Below, piece by piece: positions 21,703 through 34,629 of a stretch of DNA of 64,000 nucleotides. The position numbers and the translations under genes were made by a program. Source of the stretch: Avena insularis (taxonomy: Eukaryota > Streptophyta > Magnoliopsida > Poales > Poaceae). The DNA lies in NCBI GenBank assembly GCA_023614405.1, contig CM042687.1, positions 68,430,992 through 68,494,991 of the forward strand, in the 5' to 3' direction. Numbering within the stretch: position 1 is the first letter of the stretch; each line of letters opens with the position of its first letter. The notes below the pieces were generated by a model. It was given only the letters and a program-made list of their open reading frames with translations, was not told the origin of the DNA and ran no database searches.

Positions 21703-23242
21703 TTACAGAGTGTTGGTATCCTCAATAAGAGATCGGTACATGACAATTTGCTTCAATGTATCATGTATCCTCTTCTTCAACATTTCAGCTATAGATCTAA
21801 GAGCAGCTACACCCTTTCTTTCTGCAAGCAACACAACCTTCATATACCACCTACAGGAGCTGTACTAGGTGGACTGATAAGTAAGTTGTTTGCTTCAGAA
21901 ATTCAATGAGAGGATGAATGAGAAGAGGGATCACAACTTTCAGTCCTGCCTTCTGAGGACTCCTATTTCATTTTAACTACAACCCGTACAATAAAGTGAA
22001 GGGGTCAAAACAAATAACAAGGGTAAAAAGTAGTATTATATAAATTAGAGATCATTTAAGAGCAAGCATACTAGACATGGCTAAGAAATTTACTAGGATC
22101 GCGTCTAAGAAAATAAAATCTGCTCCACCGTTTATACCAGATAGGGGAGCCACACATCCGAGTAGAAAGAAACTTGCTAGACCCAAGGTCCACAAAAACT
22201 TGCTAGACTCACCCTCACCAGTGAAAGAGACTCTCTAGACACCACAAATATCGAACGCTACACATGCTAGACATCCACTATGTATGAATAAACCACACCA
22301 TAAGCCAAAAATTGCAACTTAAGAGATACTATCTATATACATAGACATTGTCGACAAACCAAAAATCTTAAGGGTGAGGCATAAACTTTAAGTAATTATG
22401 AACTTACAATAGCTCGTTCAGGCTGACAGTTGCTCCTTCTCAAGCGGGTTCGACTCCTGGTCAATCTGCCAGTAGTATCTAAGTCGAGCAGCTAGAACTC
22501 TGGTCCTTGTACTCCATTGTCCTTTCTTTGCATTAATTCATAACATTTAAAACCGAGTTAGCTGGTATGGAAGGATGAAAGCACTTGGAAAACACAAAAA
22601 ATATAGCATTAAAAGTGACCAGATATATGGTCCAAACTAGATAGCTGGTTTGGAAGGATGAAAGCAATTGAAAACACCAAAAACATAGCATTTAAAATGA
22701 CAAGATGGACATTTTATGAATTAAGCATTCACAAATAGAAACACAACAAACATTGAATGGAAATTTCATGGCAGGTTTTCAGGTAGAATGACTTATTAAC
22801 ATAATATGCATATATACAATATAACTTATTAAAATGACAAGAAACTGGCCTAAGTAACATATAGAAACCACACACTTCGGCCTTGCTTGGCGTCAGATTG
22901 TCAGTGTTGGATCCTTTATGAGTTGTTCCCATGACCCATTCAAGCGCTCGAAAAGAATAGCATCTACGTGTTAATGTTGTAGGAATACACCGATAGTGTG
23001 AGAATGTAAGAAAGGAAATAATAGCAACAAGCTTATGATGTGTATAAGAACTACCATATGTGGGCGCAAAAATGGAAATAGCATCCAGGATATTGAGCAA
23101 CATTCTAACGCTTTCATTGTTTGCGAGTACGAAAAAATAGCAAACGGGCAAGAGAAATTACCACCATGCAGCGAGGGCAGGTGGTACGCGCATGAGGGTA
23201 GCGGGGGCGTCGGCTAGGCATTTCGAAGTGGATCCGGTGCAT
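21703..23242 (-). pseudogene. Exon-like blocks of an unidentified spliced gene (remnant or capture)
   Basis: On the minus strand several protein-like blocks are bounded by splice-like signals. 23242-23162: MHRIHFEMPSRRPRYPHART and a donor GGTGGTAATTTC. 22963-22876: after an acceptor CACGTAG, FRALEWVMGTTHKGSNTDNL then TPSKAE. 22528-22409: after AATGCAAAG, KGQWSTRTRVLAARLRYYWQ then IDQESNPLEKEQLSA, with a strong donor GTAAGTTC at 22408. 21862-21703: after CTAGTACAG, MKVVLLAERKGVAALRSIAE then MLKKRIHDTLKQIVMYRSLI, ending DTNTL and a stop. Phases between blocks do not all agree and a stop lies just before the third donor. I do not recognise the protein. CT-rich sequence and CTTATATCCCC upstream (23440-23460) could be its promoter. 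Confidence 0.35.
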
Positions 23243-23261
23243 TGGGAGGTGAAGATGTTCC

Positions 23262-23400
23262 CGAGTGGAAGAGAGCGTCGGCGGGGAAGGAGCTCCGGTG
23301 TGGAAGAGAGCGCCCGCGATGAAGATGCTCCTGTGTATAAGAGAGCGCTGACGGTGAAGGAGATCCAATGTGGAAGAGAGGGCTGGCAGTGAAGCGACTG
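23262..23400. repeat. 35-bp GC-rich tandem repeat, about 3.7 units
   Basis: TGGAAGAGAGCG and GAAG(G/A)(A/T)G(C/A)TCC words recur every 35 bases (units near 23267, 23302, 23337 and 23372). Overlapping open frames on both strands here are by-products of the periodicity. It lies in the presumed 5' region of the exon-like blocks. Confidence 0.75.
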
Positions 23401-23849
23401 GAGGAAGGTGGAGGTCGGAGGGGGGTGGGCGGCGAAGAGGCAATGGGGGATATAAGTGGGATGACACAAATTTACCACCTATACCCCTCTATTATTGTAA
23501 TGCTCCTCTAGGCCAGGGATAGAAGAGGAATTTTGCATAGCAAAAAATGGGGCAGGATTTTGAATAAATGCGCGGGATGTTTCAGCGATGTGCGGAAATT
23601 TTGTGGTTGAAGCTTCCGACGTATGCTACTCCGACGCAAGCGCTCCTCACGTGCTGGCCCTGTCTGAACCCGCACAAAAGCGACAACATGCTTACTAGAA
23701 TTTAAATGAGTTTCCACACATTTTCTGAAATTGATAAGCATTATATTTTGAAAGCTTTCAAACAAGATGGACAAGGTCATGGCCATATCTCTGCCACAAT
23801 TTATGATAATGTGTCTATAACTACATGATACTTGCTTGTTCAGTGTTTA

Positions 23850-26800
23850 GGGGCTTAGGGTTTATGTTTTGGGGAATTTTCAATAATTTTCAAGCTTTAG
23901 GCTTATATTCGTGGAATAGAATGGTGTTAACATAATTTAATGAAAGTATATCTCAAATCTTGATCGACAAGTGGATGATACCCGTGCCTAGTCAGGGTCA
24001 TTTAGGGGTTTAGGGTTTAAGGGTTTAGGGAATGTTCTATACTGTTCAAGCTTTATGCTTATGATGATACACTGCCTGGTCATGATTGTTTAGGGTTTCG
24101 GGTTTTAGGGTTTAGGGGTTTAGTGTTTTGGGTTTTAGGGTTTAGGTTTTAGGTATTTAGGGGTTTAGGGCTTCAGGATTTTTCAATATAGTTCGAGCTT
24201 TATGCATATATTCATGGAATAGAATGACTTAGCAACAATTTAATAATGAAAGTATCTAAAATTTTGACCTATAAGTGCATGATACGTGGTTTGTTAGGGT
24301 TTATGGGTTGAGGGTTTAGGTATTTAGTATTGAGGGTTTAGGGTTCTCTTTTTAGCGGTAGCTTAGCATTCAGGGTTACATTCGAGCTTAGGGTTAGGGG
24401 TTAGGGTTTAGGGTTTTTAGGGGTATATGGCTTAGGGTTTAGGCTTTAGGGGGTTAGGGTTTAGGGAATTTTCAATAATGTTCGACCCGTCATGAATTAG
24501 AATGGTGTTATCGCAATTTTATGAAGGTATCTCAAATTTTTATCTTAAAGCGCATGATACCTGCTTGGTCAGGGTTTAGGGTTAATAGATTTTAAGGTTT
24601 AGGTTTTAGGGCATTTTCAATAATAATGTTCAAGCTTTATGCTTATATTCGTGGAATGGAATGGCGTTAGCATAATTTAATGAAATTATATCTCAAATGT
24701 TGATATAAAAGTGGGTGATATATCTGCTTAATTAGTTAGGGTCATTTAATTAGGGGTTTAGGGTTTAGGGAATTTTGAATAATGTTCATGCTTTATGCTT
24801 ATATTTGCGGAACAAAATGTTTTTACCGCAATTTAATGAAAGTATCTCGAATTTTTATCTATAAGTACATGATACCTACTTGGTTAGGGTTTAATTATGG
24901 GGTTGAGGGGTTTAGGGTTTTAGTATTTAGGTGTCGAGGGTTTAGGCTGGGGGTTGTTTGTGGTTTAGGGAATTTAGGGGTTGAGAGTTTCAGTTTTCGG
25001 GGTTGTTTTAGGGTTTCGGGAATTTTCAATGAAGTTCGAGCTTTATGCTTATATTCATGAAATAGAATGACCGAGCGATAATTTAATAATGAAAGTATCT
25101 CTAATTTTATCTATAAGGGCATTATACCTGCTTAGTCAGGGTTAGGGGTTAAGAGTTTAGGGTTTTTAGTGTTTAGGGGTATATGGCTTAGTGTTTAGGT
25201 TTTAGGGGGGGGGGGTTAAGGTTTAGTGATTTTTCAATAATGTTTGAGCTATATGCTGATATTCGTGAAATAGAAAGGCGTTAGCGCAATTTAATGAAAG
25301 TATCTCAAATTTTGATCTATAAATGCATGATACCTAGCCTGCTTTGTCAGGGTTTAGGGTTAAAGGGTTTAGAGGTTTAAGCTTTAGGTTTGATGGCATT
25401 TTCAATAATGTTTAGGATTTATGCTTAGATTCGTGGAAATGAATGCATTTAGCATAATTTAGTAAAAGTATATCTCAAATGTTGATCTATAAGTGGATGA
25501 TATATACCGTCTTGGTCAGGGTTGTTTAGAGGTTTAGGGTTATATGGTTTAAGGTTTAGGGTTTAGGGCATTTTCAATAATAATGTTCAAGCTTTATGCT
25601 TAGATTCGTGGAATGGAATGGTCTTAGCATAATTTAATGAAAGTATATCCAAATTTTGATATATAAGTGGATGATATACCTGCTTAATTAGTCAAGGTCG
25701 CTTAGTTAGGGGTTTAGGGGTTTAGGGAATATTGAATAGTTTTCAAGCTTTATGCTTATATTTGTGGAACAGAATGGTTTTGCCGCAATTTAACAAAAGT
25801 ATCTCGTATTTGGATCTGTAAGTGCATAATACCTACGTGGTTAGGGTTTAATTATGGGTTGAGGGGTTAAGGGTTTTAGTATTTAGGGGTTGAAGGTTTA
25901 GATTGGGTTGTTTGGGGTTAAGGGAATTTAAGGGTTGAGGGTTTAGGTTTTCAGTATTGTTTAAGGTTTCGGGAATTTCAATGAAGTTCGAGCTTTATGC
26001 TTATATTCATGGAATAGAATGACTTAGCAACAATTTAATAATGAAAGTATCTCAAATTTTATCTATAAGTGCATAATACCTGCTTAGTCAGGGTTAGGGG
26101 TTGAGGGTTTAGGGTTTTTAGTGTTTAGGGGTATATGGCTTAGTGTTTATGTTTTAGGGGGGTAGGGTTTAGTGAATTTTCAATAATGTTCAAGCTATAT
26201 GCCAAAATTCATGAAATATAAAGGAGATAGCGCAATTTAATGAAAGTATCTCAAATTTTAATCTATAAATGCATGATACCTAGCCTTCTTTGTTAGGGTT
26301 TAGGGTTAAAGGGTTTAGGGGTTTAAGGTTTAGGTTTTATGGCATTTTCAATAATGTTTAGCTAGACTTTATTCTTAGATTCGTGGAAATGAATGGCTTT
26401 AGCATACTTTAATAAAAATATATCTCAAATGTTGTTCTATAAGTGGATGATATATACCGGCTTGGTCAAGGTCATTTAGGGATTTAGGGTTTAGGGTTAT
26501 AAGGTTTAAGGTTTAGGTTTTAGGACATTTTCAATAATAATGTTGAAGTTTTATGTTTAGATTCATGGAATGGAATGGCGTTAGCATAATTTAATGAAAG
26601 TATATCTCAAATGTTGATATATAAGTGGATAATATACCTGCTTAATTAGTCAAGGTCGTTTAATTAGGGGTTTAGGGGTGTATGGTTTAGGGAATTTTGA
26701 ATAATGTTCAAACTTTATGCTTATATTTGTGGAAAAGAATGGTTTTACCGCAATTTAATGGAAGTATCTCGAATTTGCATCTATATGTGCATGCTACCTA

Positions 26801-27990
26801 CTTGGTTAAGGTTTAATTATGGGTTGAGGGGTTTATGGTTTAGGGTTTTAGTATTTAGGGGTTGAGGGTTTAGGATGGGGGTTGTCTAGGGTTTAGGTAA
26901 TTTAGGGGTTGAGGGTTTAGGTTTTCGGGGTTGTTTAGGGTTTCTGGAATTTTCAATGAAGTTCGAGCATTATGCTTATATTCATGGAATAGAATGACTT
27001 AGCAACAATTTAATAATGAAAGTATCTCAAATTTTATCTGTAAGTGCATGATACCTGCTTAGTCAGCGTTTAGGGTATAGGGTTTTTAGTGTTTAGGGGT
27101 ATAGGGATTAGTGTTTAGGTTTTAGGGGGGTAGGGTTTAGTGAATTTTCAATAATGTTTGAGCTATATGCCGATATTCGTGAAATAGAAAGGCGTTAGTG
27201 CAATTTAATGACAGTATCTCAAATTTTGATCTATAAATGCATGATACCTAGCCTGCTTTGTCAGGGTTTAGGGTTTAGAGGTTTAAGGTTTAGGTTTTAT
27301 GGCATTTTCAATAATGTTTAGGCTTTATGCTTAGATTCGTGGAAATGAATGGCTTTAGCATAATTTAATAAAATAATATCTCAAATGTTTATCTATAAGT
27401 GGATGATATATAACGGCTTGGTCAGGGTTGTTTAGGGGTTTAGGGTTATAGGGTTTAAGGTTTAGGTTTTAGGGCATTTTCAATAATAATGTTCAAGATT
27501 TAATCTTAGATTCTTGGAATGGAATTTGGTTTAGGGTTTTAGTACTCCGTACATTGGATGCTGAAAGTGGTTTTGTGAATTTTCAATAATGTTTGAGCTA
27601 TATGCCGATGTTCGTGAAATAGAAAGGCGTTAGTGCAATTAAATTAATATATCTCAAATTTTGATCTAGAAATGCATGATACCTACTTGTTTAGGGTTTG
27701 ATTATGGTTTGAGGGGTTTAGGGTTTGGGGTTTTAGTATTTTGGGGTTGAGAGTTTAGGTTTTAGGTGTTGTTTAGGGTTTCAGGAATTTTCTACAATGT
27801 TCAAGCTTTATGCATATATTCGTCGAATAGAATGGTTTTGCCTAATCTAATGAAAGTATCTCAAATTTGATATACAATTGCATGATACCTGCTTGGTCAG
27901 GGTTTAGGGGTTTATTAGTGTTTAGGGCTTTAGTGTTTTAGGAATTTTCAAACTTTATGGTTATATTCGTGGAATACAATGGCGTAACCA
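23850..27990. repeat. Telomere-like (TTTAGGG) degenerate array with ~150-250-bp monomers
   Basis: Each monomer consists of a TTTAGGG/GTTTAGGG-rich tract followed by a conserved non-telomeric stretch: AATTTTCAATAATGTTCAAG, CTTTATGCTTATATTCGTGG, GAATAGAATGGCGTTAGCG, AATTTAATGAAAGTATCTCA and ATCTATAAGTGCATGATACC. About 20 monomers are present with distinct variant types. Tracts are mostly one to three telomere-type units with many changes, so this is not a true telomere end. No coding frame is conserved. Confidence 0.9.
24611..27473. repeat. Higher-order repeat of ~955 bp, three units
   Basis: Variant-specific markers recur at constant spacing. GCATTTTCAATAATAATG lies at 24611, 25568, 26524 and 27474 (957, 956, 950). 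The monomer with GAGCTATATGC and GAAATAGAAAGG lies at 25235, 26181 and 27149. The monomer with CAATGAAGTTCGAGC lies near 25027, 25978 and 26957. Each higher-order unit therefore holds the same ordered series of about five monomer types. Confidence 0.88.
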
Positions 27991-28362
27991 ATTTTATCAC
28001 CGCAACAATTTTATAGTTCAAAGTCTATATATGGTTCAAAATCTCACTGCACCAATTTTAGAACAAAGTATGAATTATTTGGGTTAAAATAATGCCCAAG
28101 TTTCTTAAAATTTTCAAGTTTCCGAGCCCGTTTCACCGAGTTTAACGAGTTTATCTCGGTTTAGCGAAAAATGTTTGAATTTTGAACTGCAAACAATGGG
28201 AATCTCTACTTCCCATAATTCTGGGTCACTGACATGTGGGTCACTTGCATTGTGGGTCCACAAAGTCAGTGTAAGGCCGAAGGGGGCAGGCAGGTAAATA
28301 CACTTATTAAAGAAGGGCAGGGAACCACGTCGACAGGGTGATGCATGTGGGAGAACGCAAAA

Positions 28363-29332
28363 TTACTGCCATGTACTAGGATCAGGGCTAGACAAATACC
28401 AGATCTCCGTATGACATAAGACTAACATAAATTCTGAAGCATGTAGGGGATAATCAGTAACATTACCGAACATATAAACCATACATTATTAAGGTAAACT
28501 CTTAGCAGAGTTACAAATCAGTCATACAAGCCAAGGGTCACAGACCCAACATTACAACAAGCAACATAAGCAAACAAGTTGTTCTAAAGAACAAAATTAG
28601 CAAAGGGCCTAAGAGGCCTTAAATAGAAGTAACGACCCTTCCATAGATCCTAGGCTGCTGACCTGGAACCCCAACGACTCGTCGACCTCAACTTAGAAAC
28701 CTCCTTCAGTTGGAATAGCTTCATCTGTAAAAAAAGCATCAACGAGGCAAGGCTGAGTACAGGGTGTACTCCGCAATACTTAAATACCCTAAGTACATGC
28801 TTGGTTTAGAAAGGATCTTTGTGATTAATTTGCAAAAGACAGCTTTGTTTGAAAACAAGGAAGAGAAGAGGCTCGTCTAGTCTGATCATTTCAAAAGAGG
28901 TAAGAAGACTACACTTCTAACCGTTATAAACCACTTTGATATCCACCAAGTACCATCATCAACTTAACCTCTCATCTCGGAGTACCCCCTCAAATAACCC
29001 GGAGGAAATAATCCGGAACACTCATTAGTTGCCAAGTTTTATCATTAGGTTACAGTTCTCTATGATCACAAAATCCATTCTCAAGTCGTCCATAACCGTG
29101 GACATGGCTTTTCGAAAAGATTATAACCCTGCAGGGGTGTCCAACTTTACCCACATGTACCAACCGACTCTTAATGCCAAATTATTAGCCCTCTTTATTG
29201 GAAGGCCGACAGAGGGTGGTTGTCCATGACCTTTACCTTGATTTCGCCGAGACCATGAGTCACGCACTAAGGAGATTTGACGCGTCTCAGATCACTATAG
29301 AGCTTCGTTGGCAAACCCCAAGAGGAAGGTAT
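28363..29332. other. Unassigned repeat-like sequence
   Basis: About 1 kb without convincing genes. Words such as CCCTGCAGGGGTGTCCAACT and AACCCGGAGGAAATAATCCGG look like debris of an LTR element, but I cannot name a family or find termini. Short open frames here have no recognisable content. Confidence 0.4.
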
Positions 29333-29544
29333 GATGAGCACAACAACAAGTTTTCCCTCAGTTATGAAACCAAGGTTATCGAACCAGTAGGAGCAAGGAA
29401 ACAACTCCAAGGTGTTGCTAACAACTTCGAATCCTGCACAACACGAACTCAAGACTTTGCCCTAACTTACAGTGAGGTTGTCAATCTCACTGGTTTGCTG
29501 AAAACAAAGGATTAAACATATAGTGTGGAAGATAGTAGTTGCTT
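29333..29544 (-). repeat. LTR D, inner piece (left of C1)
   Basis: TGATGAGCACAACAACAAGT is a candidate LTR edge. The following GTTTTCCCTCAGTTATGAAA, CCAAGGTTATCGAACCAGTA and GAGGTTGTCAATCTCACTGG are words I associate with TGATACGT-type LTRs of Pooideae. The piece continues across C1 at 41316. The last five bases are the TGCTT target duplication. Confidence 0.6.
29540..29544. other. Target-site duplication of C1, left copy (TGCTT)
   Basis: TGCTT immediately precedes the C1 LTR start and is repeated at 41311-41315 directly after the other end. This confirms both C1 boundaries. Confidence 0.92.
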
Positions 29545-32500
29545 TGTAGAGTCCCAACCTGATAAGGCAGAGATCCCTGTGTTTACAATGCTAGTCCCTA
29601 GATCAATAGCTAGAATCCACAGTTTAAGATGTAATATCAAGGAACAAAGGTCATATTACAACCTATAACCAGGAATGAAATAATACATTACATCTTACAT
29701 ACATCATTTGGCTATATCATTACAATGCAACAGATATAACTAAGTAGCATGGAGTCCTTCATCTTCAAAGTGCCACATGCAATCATGTTGGTTGTAGACT
29801 TGTAATCCTATTCAACACACCTCACTAACATCAAACAAACCTGCAACATAATAAGTTACAGCCACAAGGGTCAATAAATTTGAATTGTATTGGCAAGTGA
29901 TACTATGGTAGAATAGTGGTAGCTATCATCTATATGCATTTTGCTAAGTGGAGCTTAGGCTTGCTTTGCTCAAAATAGATTTTTCTTATCATTTGAAACG
30001 CTAAGTTTTTGCTTGTCAAAATCACCCAAAGATTCTACCAATTGAAAACCGGAATCCTTTAACCCTTGTTCAACCACAAGTTTTTAACTTAGAAATTGGG
30101 ATGAGGAGATCCTTGATAGCTTCCATGTCTTGATGCTGAAATTGTCCATTGCCGGGGACACGGCTAAGTACTTAGATTTTACTCTCTCGAGAGGTGGTGC
30201 ACTTTCCCGACTAGACTCGACATGCATCGAGACAAGATCTTTCAGAAGCCTTCCCTTATACCAAATAGACGCGTTCCAACCTATCACCCCCTACCACCTT
30301 CTGTCCATCTGGCTAAGTTATTGCAACCTATATGATCTAGGCAGAGCCCATATGCCATGTGGCTGCACTAGAAGCTTCTCAACATTTGACATCTCAAATC
30401 TCTTTGTTCCTTGGTGGCTTTCCACAAGTGAGATACACCAGGTATTGCCCCTGGGTAACCACTCAACACAAACCATTTTTTCCATTCCACCTAGGTGATT
30501 CATTCACATAGTTGTTTTATTAAGAAAAAAACACAAGTCATAGACTTAGAGATATTTCATAGCATGAATATAATCCACCCTTGTTTTCTACTAGCTAGGC
30601 TAAGCATACTAGTAGCAAGAAACTTAACTTAGGGAAAATTCTACTAAGGCATCAACTACTAGGATTTCCCAAGGCATAGCATACTTAGTAAAAATTCCAT
30701 GCAAGTCCTACTCAAAATATCACTAATGCATAGTGAAAATAATTGGACAAAATGTATGAAGAACCACTTGCCTTTTTAGTAGATAATATTGGTTCACTCC
30801 TTGATCTTGCAATGGTCACACTCTTCAAAGTTCACTACAATTCAATCAAGCAAGGCACAAATTCAAAACTAGCATTCAAACAATTGACCACATAAAATAA
30901 TGAAAAAAAACAATGCATGCAAGCATGCAAAAAGTTGTTTTATTGGAAAAGTGGTTTCTACTAAGGCTATAAACATTTTAAAACACCTATTGGTCATTTA
31001 TAAAAGTGGCAAAGTCATTTGAAAACAAGTTAGTGAAAATGGCCATTTAAATCATTTTTATTTTGCTAGAAATACTTTTATCAAAAGGAATAATTTCTAG
31101 TGTTAGCCAAATATGTTTTTTAAACACAAATGTTAGTGTTTATGGTCAAAGTGTTTAAAACAAATCCATTTACAAAAGGTTTCACCTCAAAATCATTTTT
31201 AAATCAAAGCAACATTTTTTTGTTTTACTAGAAATGCTTTTATCCAAAGGAATAATTTTCTAGTGTTAATCAAATATATTTTTAAATCCAAAAGTTAATG
31301 TTTAGGGTCAGAGAGTTCAAATCAAACCATTTGCAAAAGATTTTACTCAAAAAGCTTTTTTATAATAATAGCAACATTTTTGTTTTGCTAAGAATGCTTC
31401 TATTCAAAGGAATAATTCCTTGTGTTAGCAAAATATATTTTTAAACCCAAATGTTAGTGTTTAGGGTCAGTAGGTTCAAAACAAATCATTTGCAAAAGAT
31501 TTTACCCCCCAAAAATCATTTTTAGAATAACTTTTATACTCAAAATAAGCTTAGAAATGTTTCTGCAAAAACACCTAATTTATCAGAAGCAAAATGCTAA
31601 ACTAAGGGCATGGTTGCAAAGTTCACATTTTTCTGATTCCAATGATATAAAATTTGCAAGTTTTGGACATGTAGAACAAAAATTATGATTTTTGCAAGTT
31701 TAATCATTCAAAACCATTTTCTGGAGTTTTAATCAGACAGAACTGCCATGCGTCTTAATACTATTGGTCAGTACCGCTTCGGTTGGATTGAGAAATGTGG
31801 GCCACAGGATTAAAAGTGAATCGCACGGTACAGATCATCGCGTACCTCTTCGATTAGACGATCTATCGCATCCACATGATCTGCATCTAACGGCCTACAG
31901 CTACTAGCCACTAACTGGCGGCGGCGCGCTCGGACAGAGGCGTTCCAGCCAAAACAGGAAGCAAGGGAGGAAGGGGAGATGCTCACCGGGTTCGCCGTGA
32001 CGTGGGGATACTCGAGGTTGTCTCCGTCGACGAAGGGGCGCTCGGGGTTTTTGTCAATTGCTCGCTGGAGTTCATGACGGCGTCGGGCACACACGGGTCT
32101 TGTCGGAGACGAGCCTGCAGATCACGTGTGGATGATTGGCGAGCACCTGGAGACTCACAGGACACGGGCGAGTAAGATGGTGCGAGCCAGCGGTCGAGGT
32201 GCGCACGGGGTCAAGTGATAGAGCTCACCCGAGTTTGCAGGGTCATCGGTGACGCACGGGTGAAGATGGAGCCGACGCTCTGGGCGTGCGCGAGCGAGCT
32301 AGTGTTACTGGAAGGTGCGCAAGGAGCTGGGGATCAAACTCGTGTGGTCTAGGAGGTAGGAGGGGGTCGGGCATCGCCGGAATTCGCCGTTGAACTCGTC
32401 AGAGCAGTGGAGGTTTGGGCGTGCAATTGAGGCAGCCTGGTGGCGGAAAGGGAGCGGCGAGTGAGGGGAAAGAGAGAGGGGGAAGGGGCGCTTATGAGGG

Positions 32501-34506
32501 CATGGTCACAGATGGGAATTACTCGCGCATTAACATGAATTAAATCTGCAAAATCAAAGGAAGAAACAGTGAGGAATTGGGGGATGAACGGGTCTGGCGG
32601 GTGAGGGAGATGATGACGAGGCAGTCAACGTGGTGTGGGGTCATTTCGTTAGTGAGATGAGAGGGTATGCGTGTGAGTGAGAAAACGTTTCGCGGGGGAG
32701 AAAAGAGGGGCTGCCGGGTGGGCTGCTGTTGGGCTTGTTGGGCCTGGTAGCTGGGCTGGTCCTTTTCTATTTTTTCTTCTCTGTTTTCTTTTTCCTTTTT
32801 CAATTCTGATTTCTGTTTTGAATTCAAACCTTTGATTTAAACTTCAATTTAAATTCAATATCTTTGCAAAACCTTTTTAGTAGGTTCATACTGTTTAACA
32901 ATGTATTTTAAAGTCCATTTTAGAATATTTTCTTATATTCTCTTATGGTTTACTATTTATTTAAATTAGACATTTTTATTTATTTAAATAGGATTTAAAT
33001 ATGGTTCCAATCCATATTATTTTATTCAAATGTTTCAAACTTCTATTTGAATTCCAATTTTTTGCCAACCTTTTCAGTAGTTGAATACTGTTTAATAATG
33101 TGTTTAAAATTCCATTTTAGAATATTCAATATTCTTTTAGGGTTTAATATTTATTTAAATGAGGTTTGTGTCTTTATTCAAACCATTGATTCAAGCTTCC
33201 ATTTGAATTAAAATTCACTAAACCTTTTCAGTAGGTTTAAACTATTGATTAGTGTGTTTAAATAATTTACTTTGAATTATTTCAAACATTTTATTATGAT
33301 TTAATATTTATTTAATTGAGGCTTTTGTCTTTATTTAAATGAATTTGAATATGGTTCCAAGCCATATAATTCTATTTAATTATTCTTTTATTCTTTTTAA
33401 GTCAATTAGATAACTTTTAATCCACTTTGGCTATTTCAATTATTTATTTTCTCATGATTTAATTAATCATTTACATTAGGGATTTTGTATTTATTAAAAT
33501 TAAATATGGTTCAAGTCCATATAAGTTTTATTCAAATAGTCTTTATTCCTTTATTTTATTTGGATTATCTTTAATCCATTTTCTTATGGATTTAATTCAA
33601 GTTTCAAATTGTCTTTAAATAATTTTCTTGTGATTTATTATTTATTTAGTTTAGGCAATTTGTATTTATTTAAATAAAATTGAATATGGTTTAATTCATA
33701 TAAATTTATTTAAATAATCTTTTACTCCTTTTTATTATTTAGTAAACTTTGATTTGTTTATGGATTTGGCCAAGATTTAATTTGACCTTTAAATATTCCT
33801 TATTTATTTCTTTCTTTATCTTATAACATCCATATCTTTTTATTTATAGATCAAAACTTGGTGATTCCAATTTGTATAATTTTATTTAATATTTGTTTAT
33901 CTTTTAAATCCTTTTAGGATTACTTTGCTCACAATTTGGTATGGACTTTTAGCTAGGAGCTTTATTAGCTTTGGAAATTATTTCCTTTTATCTTATTAAT
34001 TTCATAAGTTTTTATCCATGGCTCCAAATTAAATGAAACCAATTTCTATGGTTTTATAATATTTTTGTTTATCATTTTTATCATATAGGAATGTTTGTGG
34101 AAATTTTTTTATATGGATCAAATCCATAGTCTTAGAGAGATCTTGGAAATGATTTTCTTCTATTAGGGTTTTAAGGTTTTGGTTTATTTTTCCCAAGTGT
34201 TTAAATTCAAGATTCTTTCCATGCATAAAATGCATTTGATCTTTGGAAGTGATTTCTTTCATTAAGATTTGGGGTTTTGGTTTAACTTTTCCAAGTGTTT
34301 AAATTTCAAGATACATTCATTGATGATTGCATTTCACTTGATTGAAATTTTGTTGGATGCCCTTTTGATTCAAATTTTGTTCAAGAAGGGTTTTGACGTC
34401 TCCATTTAGAAGCAAAAAGTTTCTTTTCACCCTAAATTTCAACAATTGTTTCTTTTGTTTATTTGTTTTTCACATTTAAAGATTTGGAAAGTTTTGGGAT
34501 GTGACA
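29545..34506 (-). repeat. C1 3' LTR (left, 4962 bp)
   Basis: Plus-strand reading runs from TGTAGAGTCCCAACCTG to GGGATGTGACA, with intact TG...CA ends. It has an inner conserved end (29545-30780), an AT-rich part, a conserved module at 31737-31900, a GC-rich block (31900-32770) and a long AT-rich outer part rich in ATTTATTTAAAT words (32820-34000). Short open frames inside are not supported. Confidence 0.9.
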
Positions 34507-34629
34507 GGCTACCACCCTTAAAAGAAATTTTGTCCCAAGATTTGGGACGGCTAGAGGTTACAAGTTGGCTTCAAGACAACTAGGGTACTACCACCCTTAA
34601 AAAGGTTTTCAACTAGATTACATCTTGTC
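34507..34629 (-). other. C1 polypurine tract, with a second copy
   Basis: On the minus strand TTTTAAGGGTGGTAGCC abuts the 3' LTR start TGTCACATCCC. A near copy, TTTTTAAGGGTGGTAGTACC, lies about 80 bases upstream (34585-34604). C2 has the same pair. Confidence 0.75.

Larger units (their letters stand above)
23472..28362. repeat. Unit X1 with expanded telomere-like array
   Basis: The left edge (TTACCACCTATACCCCTCTA) and right part (CGAGCCCGTTTCACCGAG ... GGTGATGCATG ... GCAAAATTAC) match unit X2 at 55194-57922, which identifies X1 as the same repeat. The left part is shorter than in X2: it passes directly from AACAAGATGGACAAGGTCAT (23763) into the TTTAGGG-rich array at about 23850, losing some 250-300 bases including the FNG-ending open frame. 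The array fills 23850-27990. Confidence 0.8.

Noticed and set aside
23114..23478. Pro/Ser/Leu-rich frames of ~106-117 residues on the minus strand
   Set aside because: Produced by the 35-bp repeat. Only the short block from 23242 with a donor signal is kept, as a weak exon candidate.
23850..27990. True chromosome end or terminal telomere
   Set aside because: Tracts are short, degenerate and interrupted by a conserved body, and retrotransposons lie on both sides. It is interstitial.
23472..28362. Helitron for unit X
   Set aside because: No TC start, no CTRR end with a preceding hairpin, and no Rep/helicase text could be seen at the inferred boundaries. The head-to-tail arrangement alone is not enough.
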